NCBI RefSeq assembly: GCF_000350485.1
Contig: NZ_AORV01000066.1
Span: 1-64,000 of the forward strand
Direction: 5' to 3'
From: Ruminiclostridium cellobioparum subsp. termitidis CT1112
GTDB taxonomy: Bacteria > Bacillota > Clostridia > Acetivibrionales > DSM-1351
DNA: 64,000 nucleotides
The notes beneath the pieces are model-generated. The model saw only the letters and a program-made list of their open reading frames with translations, had not been told where the DNA came from and did no database searches. Both the position numbers and the translations under genes were made by a program. This document shows positions 56,370 to 64,000 of the stretch, in pieces (the first letter of the stretch is position 1; the number at the start of each line of letters is the position of its first letter).

Positions 56370-56696
56370 TTAGTTTTCTTCAAGACCGGAGCTGATCGTT
56401 ATACTGCTTTCTACAGGAATGATAAATATCTTTCCATCTCCAAAGGAACCTTTTTTACCGGTACGTGCTATTCCCAGGATAATACTTTTTACCTTCTCCA
56501 CTTCATCCTCGGAGATTACCAGCATAATCATCTCTTTTGGGATTTCGTCGTAATATACGTCACCTACTTTGAGGCCCTTCTGCTTTCCTCTGCCAAGAAT
56601 ACTGATTCTGGTAGCCGAAGAAATTCCGGCATTGCTTAATTCATCAAGTATTTCTGTCGCCTTTTCAGGCCTGACAATTGCCTTAACCATTTTCAT
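56370..56696 (-). CDS. PII-family nitrogen regulator, NifI1-like
   Basis: The 108-residue protein reads MKMVKAIVRPEKATEILDEL, then GRGKQKGLKVGDVYYDEIPKEMIMLVI, ending TGKKGSFGDGKIFIIPVE. This is the NifI1 pattern: a short T-loop with VYYDE in place of GlnB's RGAEY. In diazotrophs such pairs bind and inhibit nitrogenase under ammonium. Here no nif genes are in view, and the pair sits in a carboxylase/transporter operon after a PucR-type regulator. The AGGAG site is 8 nt upstream of 56696. Confidence 0.85.
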   Translation of the reverse strand: MKMVKAIVRPEKATEILDELSNAGISSATRISILGRGKQKGLKVGDVYYDEIPKEMIMLVISEDEVEKVKSIILGIARTGKKGSFGDGKIFIIPVESSITISSGLEEN

Positions 56697-56738
56697 AAAA
56701 TTTTCTCCTTTCCTCAAACCGCATGTTTTCTTCAGGTG

Positions 56739-58379
56739 TTAAATTTCTTCTTCAAAATTACATATATGAATGCTATTAAGCTTTACCGCAAGATTTAATT
56801 CCAAAAGCTCCTCATTTTTTTCCAGTTTAATATTCAAAAGCTTTTTAATCTTCTCCATCCTGTATAAAATCGTATTGTAATGCAGGAACATGTTGGCTGC
56901 TGTGTCTTTAATGCTATTACCCGACCGGAAATAGGTTTCCAGTGTTTCAAGCAGTTGAGTGTTGTGTTCCCTGTCATGCCTGATCAGTGGACCGATATTC
57001 CTGCATAAAAATTTTTTTATATTGGTGCCGGGCTTCAATAATGTCAGTATGGAGTATATCCCCAGCTTGTCCCAGGTGATTATTTCTTCGGAACATCCGC
57101 TTATACAGCTTGAGGAATAGATATTTTTTGCTTCTTCAAACGCTTTTGGTATGTTCAAGGGATTGCAGACATCATCGCTGATGCATAGCGAAAATTTTTC
57201 ATTGTTTGAAACTCTGCATAAAGTAGCAGTGATGTTCTTTAATATTTCCGGTTCCCTCAGCTCACCTTTTGGATTATAAGAAATTATCACAACAATTTTA
57301 CCTTCATAAATAGTCAGCCAGGTTTTTGTTCCAATAGCTGCTTCATAAATTCTGAAGCGTGACAGTAAACTCTTATCGTTGTAAAAGCTTTCCTGTTCAT
57401 TGTTGTTCTTTACAATTGCAACTCTATATTTAAGATTATCCGGCAGAGTATAACCGTATAATCTTGTTCTCATTTGAAAATCTCTGTTGGTACGTATTCC
57501 TCCAAAAATCCAGTCATATATGAACTGATCCAGATATTTTGATTCTACGCTGACATAAATACTGTCCGTTTTAAGCTTCAAACTGATCAGATTCAGCAAT
57601 CTGCGTATTGTAAGCGTATCCACACTGCTGCAGGTCGAATTTATTTCAGGGACAGCAACTGCAAAAGTTTGGGCCTGGGAATCCTCCAATTCGAATATCC
57701 TTATACGTACATTTGCTCCATTAATCATAACTATTGAAGGTTTCTCGTCCTTAATTCTTTTCAAATTTTCCCACTTCAGCCGGCTCTTATTGGTTTCGAC
57801 CAATTCACCGGTGGTGTCTGTCACTATAAAATATTCACTGTCACTTACAATAAAAACCGGGTTATTTATCATTTCCTCGATCAATTGTAAAATTTCCTGA
57901 AGAGAATTCCCCTGAATGATTTTCTTTGATACGGTTTCAATTCTCTCCTGCAATATTGAGAGATATTTTGTTTCTCCATATATGATCTGCTCCATTACCT
58001 CTCTGACTACATTTGAAAAAGTCGTTTGAGGCGGTAACTCGAACAATGGAAAGTTCAGTGCTTCAGCACAATCAATAACCTCTTTTGGTATGGTATCAAT
58101 AAATCTTTTAGGTTTTATACCAAGAGCTGCGACCTTTTTTTCAGCAAGTTTTGGGATTAACCTCAGCAGCTCATCCAAATTATTCTTATAAGGATAGCAG
58201 GTTGTTATTAAAAACTCATTTTCATGAACCCAGTTATCAATGTCGGGAACCTCGACAATATTAACTCTCGTGATCCTATTTGTTATGTTTTTGCTGCCTG
58301 CAAGTATCTTAATGCCTTTCAGTTCTTCAATTGAAAACAGATTGATACAACAAAACTCAGATAATACATTGTTCTCCAT
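56739..58379 (-). CDS. PucR-family transcriptional regulator
   Basis: The 546-residue regulator begins with a PucR N-terminal sensor domain (residues 10-130; ITRVNIVEVPDIDNWVHENEFLITT, then AALGIKPKRFI) and ends with a PucR-type HTH_30 domain (YFRSGNSIKDTAANMFLHYNTILYRMEKIKKLL). A GGDEF-like middle region is typical of CdaR/PucR proteins. The family activates purine or nitrogen-compound catabolism genes. It is first in the operon and probably controls the downstream PII, transport and carboxylase genes. I found no ideal ribosome site, but the ATG at 58379 fits the family start. Confidence 0.88.
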   Translation of the reverse strand: MENNVLSEFCCINLFSIEELKGIKILAGSKNITNRITRVNIVEVPDIDNWVHENEFLITTCYPYKNNLDELLRLIPKLAEKKVAALGIKPKRFIDTIPKEVIDCAEALNFPLFELPPQTTFSNVVREVMEQIIYGETKYLSILQERIETVSKKIIQGNSLQEILQLIEEMINNPVFIVSDSEYFIVTDTTGELVETNKSRLKWENLKRIKDEKPSIVMINGANVRIRIFELEDSQAQTFAVAVPEINSTCSSVDTLTIRRLLNLISLKLKTDSIYVSVESKYLDQFIYDWIFGGIRTNRDFQMRTRLYGYTLPDNLKYRVAIVKNNNEQESFYNDKSLLSRFRIYEAAIGTKTWLTIYEGKIVVIISYNPKGELREPEILKNITATLCRVSNNEKFSLCISDDVCNPLNIPKAFEEAKNIYSSSCISGCSEEIITWDKLGIYSILTLLKPGTNIKKFLCRNIGPLIRHDREHNTQLLETLETYFRSGNSIKDTAANMFLHYNTILYRMEKIKKLLNIKLEKNEELLELNLAVKLNSIHICNFEEEI

Positions 58380-58466
58380 TCAATCACCTTATTTCGAAAA
58401 GTATAAAATTCCGGTTTGTTGCTCAGTTATATTCAACAGCTCTTGTATCAGCAGTCAATTATATGC

Positions 58467-58505
58467 AAAAAGGCGCTTAATGATTTGAAATCACCAAGCG
58501 CCTTT
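58467..58505 (-). terminator. Hairpin with T-run in pucR leader
   Basis: AAAGGCGCTT pairs with AAGCGCCTTT around a 17-nt loop, ending in CCTTTTTGC on the minus strand. Confidence 0.6.
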
Positions 58506-58615
58506 GCTTCTTTAATTGATATACCTATTATAACTGACCTTTATTGTGTTTTCATTATAAATGAACAACAATATTTTTATTGGTAATTGTAGTTCGACTA
58601 CAAATTGAACTCTGT

Positions 58616-58671
58616 AAAAAAATCTAAATAACAGCCCTGAGATATACCTGTACCGTTATTTAGATCTTTAT
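58616..58671 (-). terminator. Terminator of the second DUF1989 pair
   Basis: ATCTAAATAAC and its complement (11 bp, 22-nt loop) lie just after the stop codon at 58677 and are followed on the minus strand by TTTTTTA. Confidence 0.75.
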
Positions 58672-58676
58672 TGCAT

Positions 58677-59327
58677 TTATTTATCCCAGATAACCACCCT
58701 GTTTGTTGTTGGTGCATAGCCACTGCAGGGATTATTTATTTGTGGACAGTTACTAATTAGTATCATGGTATCGTTCATTGCTTCAAATTCTACATAAGAA
58801 CCTGGTTCCGATATCCCATCCAGGAATTCAAAGCTTCCGTCGGGCAGAGCCAGGATCTGTGCGAATAAATTGACATTGGGAACCAAATCTGCTTTCGAAT
58901 ATTTGTCGGCATGTTCAGCTATCATCATGATAAAACTGTCCCTGCAGGTTTTCATATGAAGCGTATGGTGTCCGTATCTGACCGTATTGCTTTCTGTTGC
59001 GCAGGCACCTCCGATAGTATCATGGCAGGTGCAGGTATCTGCAACCATTTTCAGAAGCGGTTTTCCCGATTCGGTTAAAAGAACCGTACCTGTATTGATG
59101 TAAAGCTTTTTCTGATTAATAATTGTTTGAGTCGCACTATAGTGGTCTTCAGGATTATGTAAATCATAACAGAGGAAATCGAGTCCCTGATTGCCTTCCA
59201 GATCAATAATTCTCAGCACCTGTCCCTTAAGGAGAGGATGCATCCAGCCTTCACCTGCCGGTATCATTTCGTCATAAACAATATCATCCAGGCTTTTCAT
59301 ACTCTCTGCTTTATCAAACTTTATCAT
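58677..59327 (-). CDS. DUF1989 protein, UAAP2-type, second copy
   Basis: The 216-residue paralogue of the gene at 46440-47087 shares PAGEGWMHPLLKGQ, IDLEGNQGLDFL, CHDTIGGACATESN and NNPCSGYAPTTNR, so the metal site is conserved. It is the second gene of a separate two-gene transcript upstream of pucR, ended by its own terminator. The ATG at 59327 has GAGGAGG 8 nt upstream. It may have a different substrate preference or expression from copy one. Confidence 0.87.
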   Translation of the reverse strand: MIKFDKAESMKSLDDIVYDEMIPAGEGWMHPLLKGQVLRIIDLEGNQGLDFLCYDLHNPEDHYSATQTIINQKKLYINTGTVLLTESGKPLLKMVADTCTCHDTIGGACATESNTVRYGHHTLHMKTCRDSFIMMIAEHADKYSKADLVPNVNLFAQILALPDGSFEFLDGISEPGSYVEFEAMNDTMILISNCPQINNPCSGYAPTTNRVVIWDK

Positions 59328-59345
59328 AACCAAATCCTCCTCAAT

Positions 59346-60065
59346 TTAAATTCCCAATAACAGATTATATTCCCAGGTATTTTCAAAAGCCCTTCGTGTC
59401 TGAGGCATGAAATTAACACAGAAATCAAGCCCGTCAACAGGTGCGGCAGGCAGTATTTCAACACGTACAGGCACTGAAGGATAAAAGATTTTCGGATCTA
59501 ATGGGTTTGGAGTATTGGAAAGCACCAGATAGATATCCATTTCAGTTCTGATTGTAACCGAAGCTTCCTTCGGGCAGTGATTTTTATGGTAAACCAGATT
59601 TCCCGCCGGATCGGCTTCTACCTTGGAAAAAAAATTTATCGGAGGCATTAAGTCTCTTTTACTCATTCCGTTTTTAGTCAATTCATTGATAAAATTCTCC
59701 TGACCTGACTTCAAATAGTTATTGCTGTCTTTCTGATAGTTTGTTAAACCATATTTCTCATCGGTAATTTTTCTGGTAGTATAGCCGGATATTGAATCAT
59801 GCCAACCAAGCTCATCTTCAACAATACTGGCCATTGCGCGTCCGCAATCGCTCATAAGGGCATAGCCTCTTTTCAGATAGAATGTGTGCTGTGCTTTCAA
59901 TGTATCAGGCATATTATAATGCTCGGACAGATTTCTGAAATTGTACATAAGCACGGCAATGTTCGCTCCTGCTTCCAATGCTGTAAATTTTACAAGTCTT
60001 CCCCTGCAGACGTTTCCTGACCATCTGTCCCCGGGATTAATCGTTTTACTCCAAATAATATTCAT
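59346..60065 (-). CDS. DUF1989 protein, UAAP1-type, second copy
   Basis: The 239-residue paralogue of the gene at 47115-47834 keeps RWSGNVCRGRLVKF, YNMPDTLKAQHTFYLKRG, GWHDSISGY and SNTPNPLDPKIFYPSVP. The metal-site Cys of copy one's WHDTLCGY is replaced by Ser here (WHDSISGY), a visible difference in a conserved motif. I choose ATG 60065 (MNIIWSK) because it matches the other copy; a frame to 60113 adds 16 unmatched residues. It leads a two-gene transcript. Confidence 0.87.
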   Translation of the reverse strand: MNIIWSKTINPGDRWSGNVCRGRLVKFTALEAGANIAVLMYNFRNLSEHYNMPDTLKAQHTFYLKRGYALMSDCGRAMASIVEDELGWHDSISGYTTRKITDEKYGLTNYQKDSNNYLKSGQENFINELTKNGMSKRDLMPPINFFSKVEADPAGNLVYHKNHCPKEASVTIRTEMDIYLVLSNTPNPLDPKIFYPSVPVRVEILPAAPVDGLDFCVNFMPQTRRAFENTWEYNLLLGI

Positions 60066-60350
60066 AAAGTTCACTATCCTTTCACTAAGACATAATAAAA
60101 TCTCAAAATACATTTTGTTTGACAGGGCAACAGCAATTCAAATATGTTAACACAAGCCCCGGTCAGACAGAGAAAAGGCAACAAAAAGGAGCCTGGTATT
60201 TTTAACCCAGACTCCATTGTCTAATGTCTAATATCAAATATAATTTTGAAGAAAACTTTTTAACATTGAAGAATTTAATACAATCAACTCTAGCACATAT
60301 ATTGCTTTATATCAATAGGCTTTTAAAGATTTTGTATTGTTCGGATAATT
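60066..60350 (-). other. Gap between sugar ABC operon and second DUF1989 pair
   Basis: It holds a terminator (60181-60216) and, after it, about 110 nt that must contain the DUF1989 pair's promoter. I looked for guanidine-I, -II and -III riboswitch motifs on the minus strand and saw none of their conserved cores. Confidence 0.5.
60181..60216 (-). terminator. Terminator of the right-hand sugar ABC operon
   Basis: GGAGTCTGG pairs with CCAGGCTCC (9 bp with one T-G, 10-nt loop) and is followed on the minus strand by TTTTTG, about 135 nt past the solute-binding gene. Confidence 0.75.
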
Positions 60351-61925
60351 TTATTTGTTATCAGCTATAAATTTATCGGCCTGTTCTTTGATTGCCGCCA
60401 TTATCTTGTCTGCACCTGCAGCCTTCATCTTTTCATTCAAAGTCGGGATTCCGGTCTCAGGGTCCATAAAGCCTGTAATTATAGGTACAGCGTACTGTGT
60501 AACTACACTTGAAACTGCCGCAACTTCGTTTTTCAGCTTGGAATCATCAAAATTGAAAGCCTGCAGCGTATGGAATACCTGGTTTTTCCTGGCCGTTTCA
60601 AAGATTGGGTCATAGTTTGAGTAAACACCTGTGGGATTCAACTGGAACTTTTCATTTCTGAAGAACCATGACAATCCGTCGGTATAGTCAACCTTGGTGT
60701 TTCCTCTGATATATCTGACCTGGTCTTCCCCAACCTGTTCCCAATGGGTATCCTTTATACCGTAGCATAACAATTGGTTCAACTCTTTATCTGTTCTGGC
60801 CAGTTCGGCAAACATCAGCAATCTGTCCGCATTCCGTGAAGTGGCGTGTATACCCAGGCCTGAACCTATATACGGAGTACCGATCTGCTTTTTGCCCAGG
60901 GATGAGTCATATACCTGGATCTCCCAGCCCGGATGCTGTACCGGCCATTGTTCGGAATAATTTGTTGCCTGAAGGGCATTTGTCAGCAGCGCTGCCGATT
61001 TTCCGTTTTCAAAGGCCGTTGCATTGGGAGTCTTATTGGAAATGGCATTTTTGGACCAATAGCCCGCCTGCTTCCACTGGTACATCTTCTTGGCAAAATC
61101 CATGAATTCAGGTGTTTCGTATACATTTACTATGGCTGCTCCCGGATCGGTTATTTTGTAAACAAAGTTTCTCTCGGAAACATTACCTACAACCGCATAT
61201 TCATTTTCGGTATTAAATATCTGCTGGAGATCGCTGTAGTTGTTCATTACCGAAATATCCAGCGGCACCATACCCTTTTCATTCTTGACTATTGCATCCA
61301 GATAGGCTCCAAAGGTATCAAGGTCGGTAATATCAGGAACATTATATTTTTTCTTTAAATCCTCCCTGACTGCAAAGTGAACTGTCGGGAATTCATTGAA
61401 GGTGGTTGGGATCATATATATTTTTCCGTTGACTTTAGCCTGATCCCACGCCATTTCAGGCAAATCGGTCAACAGCCCCGGAGCATATTTTTGTAAATCC
61501 TCTTTTGTAATTTCCTTAAACCCGTTTTTGGTGGCCTGAGCCTGATAGTATGCCCAATTGGCCGTATATATGCCATCAAACTCTTCACCCGAAGCAAATA
61601 CCAGCTGGTATTTATTGGTCCAGTCGGACCATGGCAGGTATTCAGTGCTGATAGTTGCATTTATTTTAGGTTCTATAATTTTATTAACGGCATCTCTTAC
61701 CATGTTTGAGCCTTCACCCGGTGAAGCATCTCCTACACAGTATATATTAAGTTCCACTTTCTTTGATATGTCAGGAGCTGTGTTTTCTGCTGAAGCCGAG
61801 GTTTGTGATACCGTTGAGGTTGATGCGGTATTTTCACCTGCTGCCGGGCTTCCGCAGCCAGCCAATGCTGTAACCAGCATTACTATTACCAGCATCAGAC
61901 TGATTTGCTTTAAATATTTAGTCAT
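60351..61925 (-). CDS. LplA-type extracellular sugar-binding lipoprotein
   Basis: The 524-residue protein has a lipobox LAGC (Cys24), a Ser/Thr linker and a family-1 solute-binding domain (YQLVFASGEEFDGIY, IYMIPTTFNEFPTVHFAVR). It is a second, distinct binding protein from that at 9726. It lies after two permease genes in the same operon and should feed them oligosaccharides; the sugar is unknown. GGGGG lies 6 nt upstream of the start. Confidence 0.9.
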   Translation of the reverse strand: MTKYLKQISLMLVIVMLVTALAGCGSPAAGENTASTSTVSQTSASAENTAPDISKKVELNIYCVGDASPGEGSNMVRDAVNKIIEPKINATISTEYLPWSDWTNKYQLVFASGEEFDGIYTANWAYYQAQATKNGFKEITKEDLQKYAPGLLTDLPEMAWDQAKVNGKIYMIPTTFNEFPTVHFAVREDLKKKYNVPDITDLDTFGAYLDAIVKNEKGMVPLDISVMNNYSDLQQIFNTENEYAVVGNVSERNFVYKITDPGAAIVNVYETPEFMDFAKKMYQWKQAGYWSKNAISNKTPNATAFENGKSAALLTNALQATNYSEQWPVQHPGWEIQVYDSSLGKKQIGTPYIGSGLGIHATSRNADRLLMFAELARTDKELNQLLCYGIKDTHWEQVGEDQVRYIRGNTKVDYTDGLSWFFRNEKFQLNPTGVYSNYDPIFETARKNQVFHTLQAFNFDDSKLKNEVAAVSSVVTQYAVPIITGFMDPETGIPTLNEKMKAAGADKIMAAIKEQADKFIADNK

Positions 61926-62060
61926 ATAATTCCCCCTTATTAATTTTTCTTCACTGGGCCGGTTAATTCAGTAATACAAATTTAACGCTACGCTAGCAAG
62001 GCGGTAAAATATAATCCTGAAAAGACCCATATGATTTATGATAAACCGGAAAATCCGGCT

Positions 62061-62948
62061 TTATCCTTTTACAGCACCTACAGTCATACCCTGAATGAAA
62101 TATTTCTGCACAAAGGGATATAACAGCAGGATAGGACCTGTGGCAACTATTGTCATAGCCAGTTTAAAGGATTCGGCAGGGTATTGCTCCATAACTATTC
62201 CTGCCGATTTTGCGTCATTTGCCGCAAATTCCATTTGGGTCAGCATACTGTAAAGATAGAACTGCAAGCTGTATTTTTCTTTCTGTGTAATGAACAGCAT
62301 GGATGCGTACCAGTCATTCCAGTATCTCAGTGCTATGAAAAGCCCCACTGTGGCAAGGGCGGGCTTGGACAAAGGCAGGAATATCTGCGCAAATATCCTG
62401 AATTCCCCCGCTCCGTCTATCTTTGCAGATTCGGCCAGCGCTTCGGGTATGGACTTCATAAAGCTTCTCATGATAATGATGTCAAATACCGTCAGCATAG
62501 CCGGAAAAAGCAGTGCCAGATAATTATTTTTCAAGTGAAGATATCTTACCATTAGAATATACCAGGGAACAAGGCCCCCGCTGAACAAAGTTGTGAAATA
62601 GAAATACAGTGCAAAGGCATTCCTGTATTTGAACTGGGGCCTCTGGAGCGCATATGCCGTCATGCAGATTATAAACAGTCCCACCAGTGTTCCCACGACA
62701 GTAACCGTACCGGTTACTCCGTAGGCCCTGATTATGTTGGTAGGCATGGCGAAAGCCACTCTATAGGCATTGAGAGAAAATTTCTTGGGAATAAATCTAT
62801 AGCCGTCCACATGTATTGAACCCTCATCGGTAAATGATCCTGATATGACAAGCAGGAAGGGAATAACACACAAAAGGGTGAATATGATAACAGTTGTATA
62901 ACTTATTAAATTAAAAACCAGTTGTTCCTTGCCTCTTTTTATTCTCAT
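62061..62948 (-). CDS. CUT1-family sugar ABC permease, YtcP type
   Basis: The 295-residue six-helix permease has the EAA loop (ALAESAKIDGAGEFRIFAQIFLPLSK) and the family C-terminus QKYFIQGMTVGAVKG. It pairs with the LplB-type partner upstream. The GGAGG site is 5 nt before the ATG. A short CCGGA-AAA-TCCGG hairpin overlaps its stop region and may slow transcription before the binding-protein gene. Confidence 0.92.
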   Translation of the reverse strand: MRIKRGKEQLVFNLISYTTVIIFTLLCVIPFLLVISGSFTDEGSIHVDGYRFIPKKFSLNAYRVAFAMPTNIIRAYGVTGTVTVVGTLVGLFIICMTAYALQRPQFKYRNAFALYFYFTTLFSGGLVPWYILMVRYLHLKNNYLALLFPAMLTVFDIIIMRSFMKSIPEALAESAKIDGAGEFRIFAQIFLPLSKPALATVGLFIALRYWNDWYASMLFITQKEKYSLQFYLYSMLTQMEFAANDAKSAGIVMEQYPAESFKLAMTIVATGPILLLYPFVQKYFIQGMTVGAVKG

Positions 62949-62997
62949 TTAAGCCTCCATGTAATCAATAGATATTCTGTTCGGGCTGCGAAGCCTT

Positions 62998-63921
62998 TTA
63001 AAACAATGCATACTCACTGTCCACACGTTTGATTATCCCATTGGTAATCATAATGATGGCAAAACACAGTACCGACTGATACAAGCCGGCAGCGGACGCC
63101 ATTCCGACCTCCTGCGTTTTCATGAGCGATCTGAAGACAAAGGTATCTATAACATCGGTAGAATTGAACAAAAGTCCGTTATTCCCGATTATCTGATAAA
63201 ACATTGAGAAATTGCCCCTGAAAATCGATCCCACATTTAAAAGGATCATTATGATAATGGTAGGCTTGATGCTGGGTATGGTAATTCTCCAAATCTGCTG
63301 GAATATGTTTGCACCGTCCAGTTCGGAGGCCTCATACAGCTCCTTGTCTATTCCGGTTATGGCGGCCATATACACAATACTTCCGTATCCTACACCATTC
63401 CATGCATTAAAAAACACCAGGATATACTTCCATGCACCCACTGTTCCCATAACGTCCACGGATTGAAGTCCAAGTGACTTCAAAACAGTATTCAGGGCTC
63501 CGAATTCATAGTTGAAAATATTATAGATAAAAGCTCCGACTACCACCCAGGAAATAAAGTAAGGCATCAGCATCAGGGTCTGTGTTGTCTTTTTGACATA
63601 TTTGTTTCTCATTTCCGATAAAAAAATAGAAACCGTTATTTGTAATGATGTGTTGACAACAATAAATACTAAATTATATAAAAATGTATTTTTTGTAACG
63701 TTGAAAGCCTGACCCGACATAAAAAAGAACTTGAAATTGTCAAGGCCCACCCAGTCACTGCCGAATATCCCTGCGGCATAATCCAGACGTTTAAAGGCTA
63801 TGACTATTCCCGCCATGGGAACATACATAAATATAAAATAGTACAGTACCGCAGGAATCAACATAAATAAAATCACTTTATTTTTTTTGAAATCCTGGAA
63901 TACATCACGAATAAGTTTCAT
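62998..63921 (-). CDS. CUT1-family sugar ABC permease, LplB type
   Basis: The 307-residue protein has the family's GIVIAFKRLDYAAGIFGSDWVG region, six helices and the EAA loop (LYEASELDGANIFQQIWRITIPSI). It is the first gene of the right-hand transporter within this window; genes further upstream are outside. The GGAGG site is 8 nt upstream. No ATPase gene is visible, as with the left-hand system. Confidence 0.92.
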   Translation of the reverse strand: MKLIRDVFQDFKKNKVILFMLIPAVLYYFIFMYVPMAGIVIAFKRLDYAAGIFGSDWVGLDNFKFFFMSGQAFNVTKNTFLYNLVFIVVNTSLQITVSIFLSEMRNKYVKKTTQTLMLMPYFISWVVVGAFIYNIFNYEFGALNTVLKSLGLQSVDVMGTVGAWKYILVFFNAWNGVGYGSIVYMAAITGIDKELYEASELDGANIFQQIWRITIPSIKPTIIIMILLNVGSIFRGNFSMFYQIIGNNGLLFNSTDVIDTFVFRSLMKTQEVGMASAAGLYQSVLCFAIIMITNGIIKRVDSEYALF

Positions 63922-64000
63922 TAATTATTCCTCCTGTTGTGTCTAAGATCAATGCATTGTATAATTCGTTATTCGCTTTATACATTTAATTTAACATGAC

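Larger units (their letters stand above)
58380..58676 (-). promoter_or_regulatory. Leader and promoter region of the pucR operon
   Basis: On the minus strand this region has a 17-bp palindrome, TTGTAGT-TCG-ACTACAA (58587-58603). TATAAT-like boxes follow it around 58530-58560. A 10-11 bp hairpin with a T-run (58467-58505) lies 88 nt before pucR. The palindrome lies upstream of the TATAAT boxes, a usual place for an activator site. The hairpin may be an attenuator or a second terminator for the upstream genes. None of it is experimentally known. Confidence 0.5.

Noticed and set aside
58440-58520. Possible sigma-54 promoter before pucR
   Set aside because: The GC element and spacing needed for -24/-12 are not present; the GC-rich string belongs to a hairpin.
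58380-60350. Possible guanidine riboswitch
   Set aside because: I looked for the guanidine-I, mini-ykkC paired ACGR hairpins and guanidine-III cores on the minus strand; none was recognisable. A covariance search would settle it.

Overview
The window looks like a chromosomal segment of a plant-polysaccharide-degrading anaerobic Firmicute of class Clostridia (Ruminiclostridium/Acetivibrio-like; inferred from protein style, strong AGGAGG ribosome sites, frequent GTG/TTG starts and the priA-def-fmt-rsmB-rlmN-stp-prkC-rsgA-rpe gene order). Nearly all genes lie on the minus strand, so operons read right to left. No sequence search was run; all calls come from reading motifs and context.

Layout. 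(1) 1-15.7 kb: a pectin/hemicellulose side-chain locus. Reading right to left it has a GH78-type alpha-L-rhamnosidase, two LplB/YtcP-type permeases, an LplA-type lipoprotein, a YesN/YesM-type two-component system, a second short GH78-like enzyme, and a very large secreted GH51 arabinofuranosidase that runs off the left edge. (2) 15.7-28.3 kb: an accessory stretch, visibly GC-richer from about 18.2 to 27.2 kb. It holds a degraded module fragment, an esterase, a frameshifted HTH gene facing an intact one, a BlaI/BlaR1-type pair with a strong palindromic operator, a membrane-protein/HTH/M23-peptidase operon behind a 14-bp-arm dyad, and a two-component system (kinase split at a T8 run) with a MacB-type ABC exporter. 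It ends in an IS1182-type transposase remnant, a tRNA-Ala(GGC) and a tRNA-like fragment. (3) 28.4-43.3 kb: the conserved housekeeping operon, from a NusG-II/Gx-transporter pair and priA down to thiN and a ProX-type deacylase, with a repeat- and hairpin-rich 270-bp gap before the YugP-type protease gene. (4) 43.4-46 kb: an NDH-2 dehydrogenase fused to a DoxX-type membrane domain (frameshift at an A8 run) and a two-OB-fold SSB-like protein. (5) 46.4-60.1 kb: a nitrogen-scavenging locus with a urea/guanidine carboxylase, AtzF allophanate hydrolase, two pairs of DUF1989 (carboxyguanidine deiminase-type) subunits, a NitT/TauT-type ABC transporter, two NifI-like PII proteins and a PucR-type regulator. 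(6) 60.3-63.9 kb: a second LplA/LplB/YtcP-type sugar ABC transporter.

How the genes work together. The left locus would debranch rhamnose- and arabinose-containing pectin, import oligosaccharides and sense them through YesMN. The nitrogen locus most plausibly takes up guanidine or a related compound, carboxylates it with ATP, deiminates carboxyguanidine to allophanate, and hydrolyses allophanate to ammonia and CO2. The two PII proteins would tie this to nitrogen status. That PII pair inside a carboxylase operon is the most unusual arrangement here. Three separate frameshifts at homopolymer runs (G5, T8, A8) could be real slippage loci or sequencing errors.
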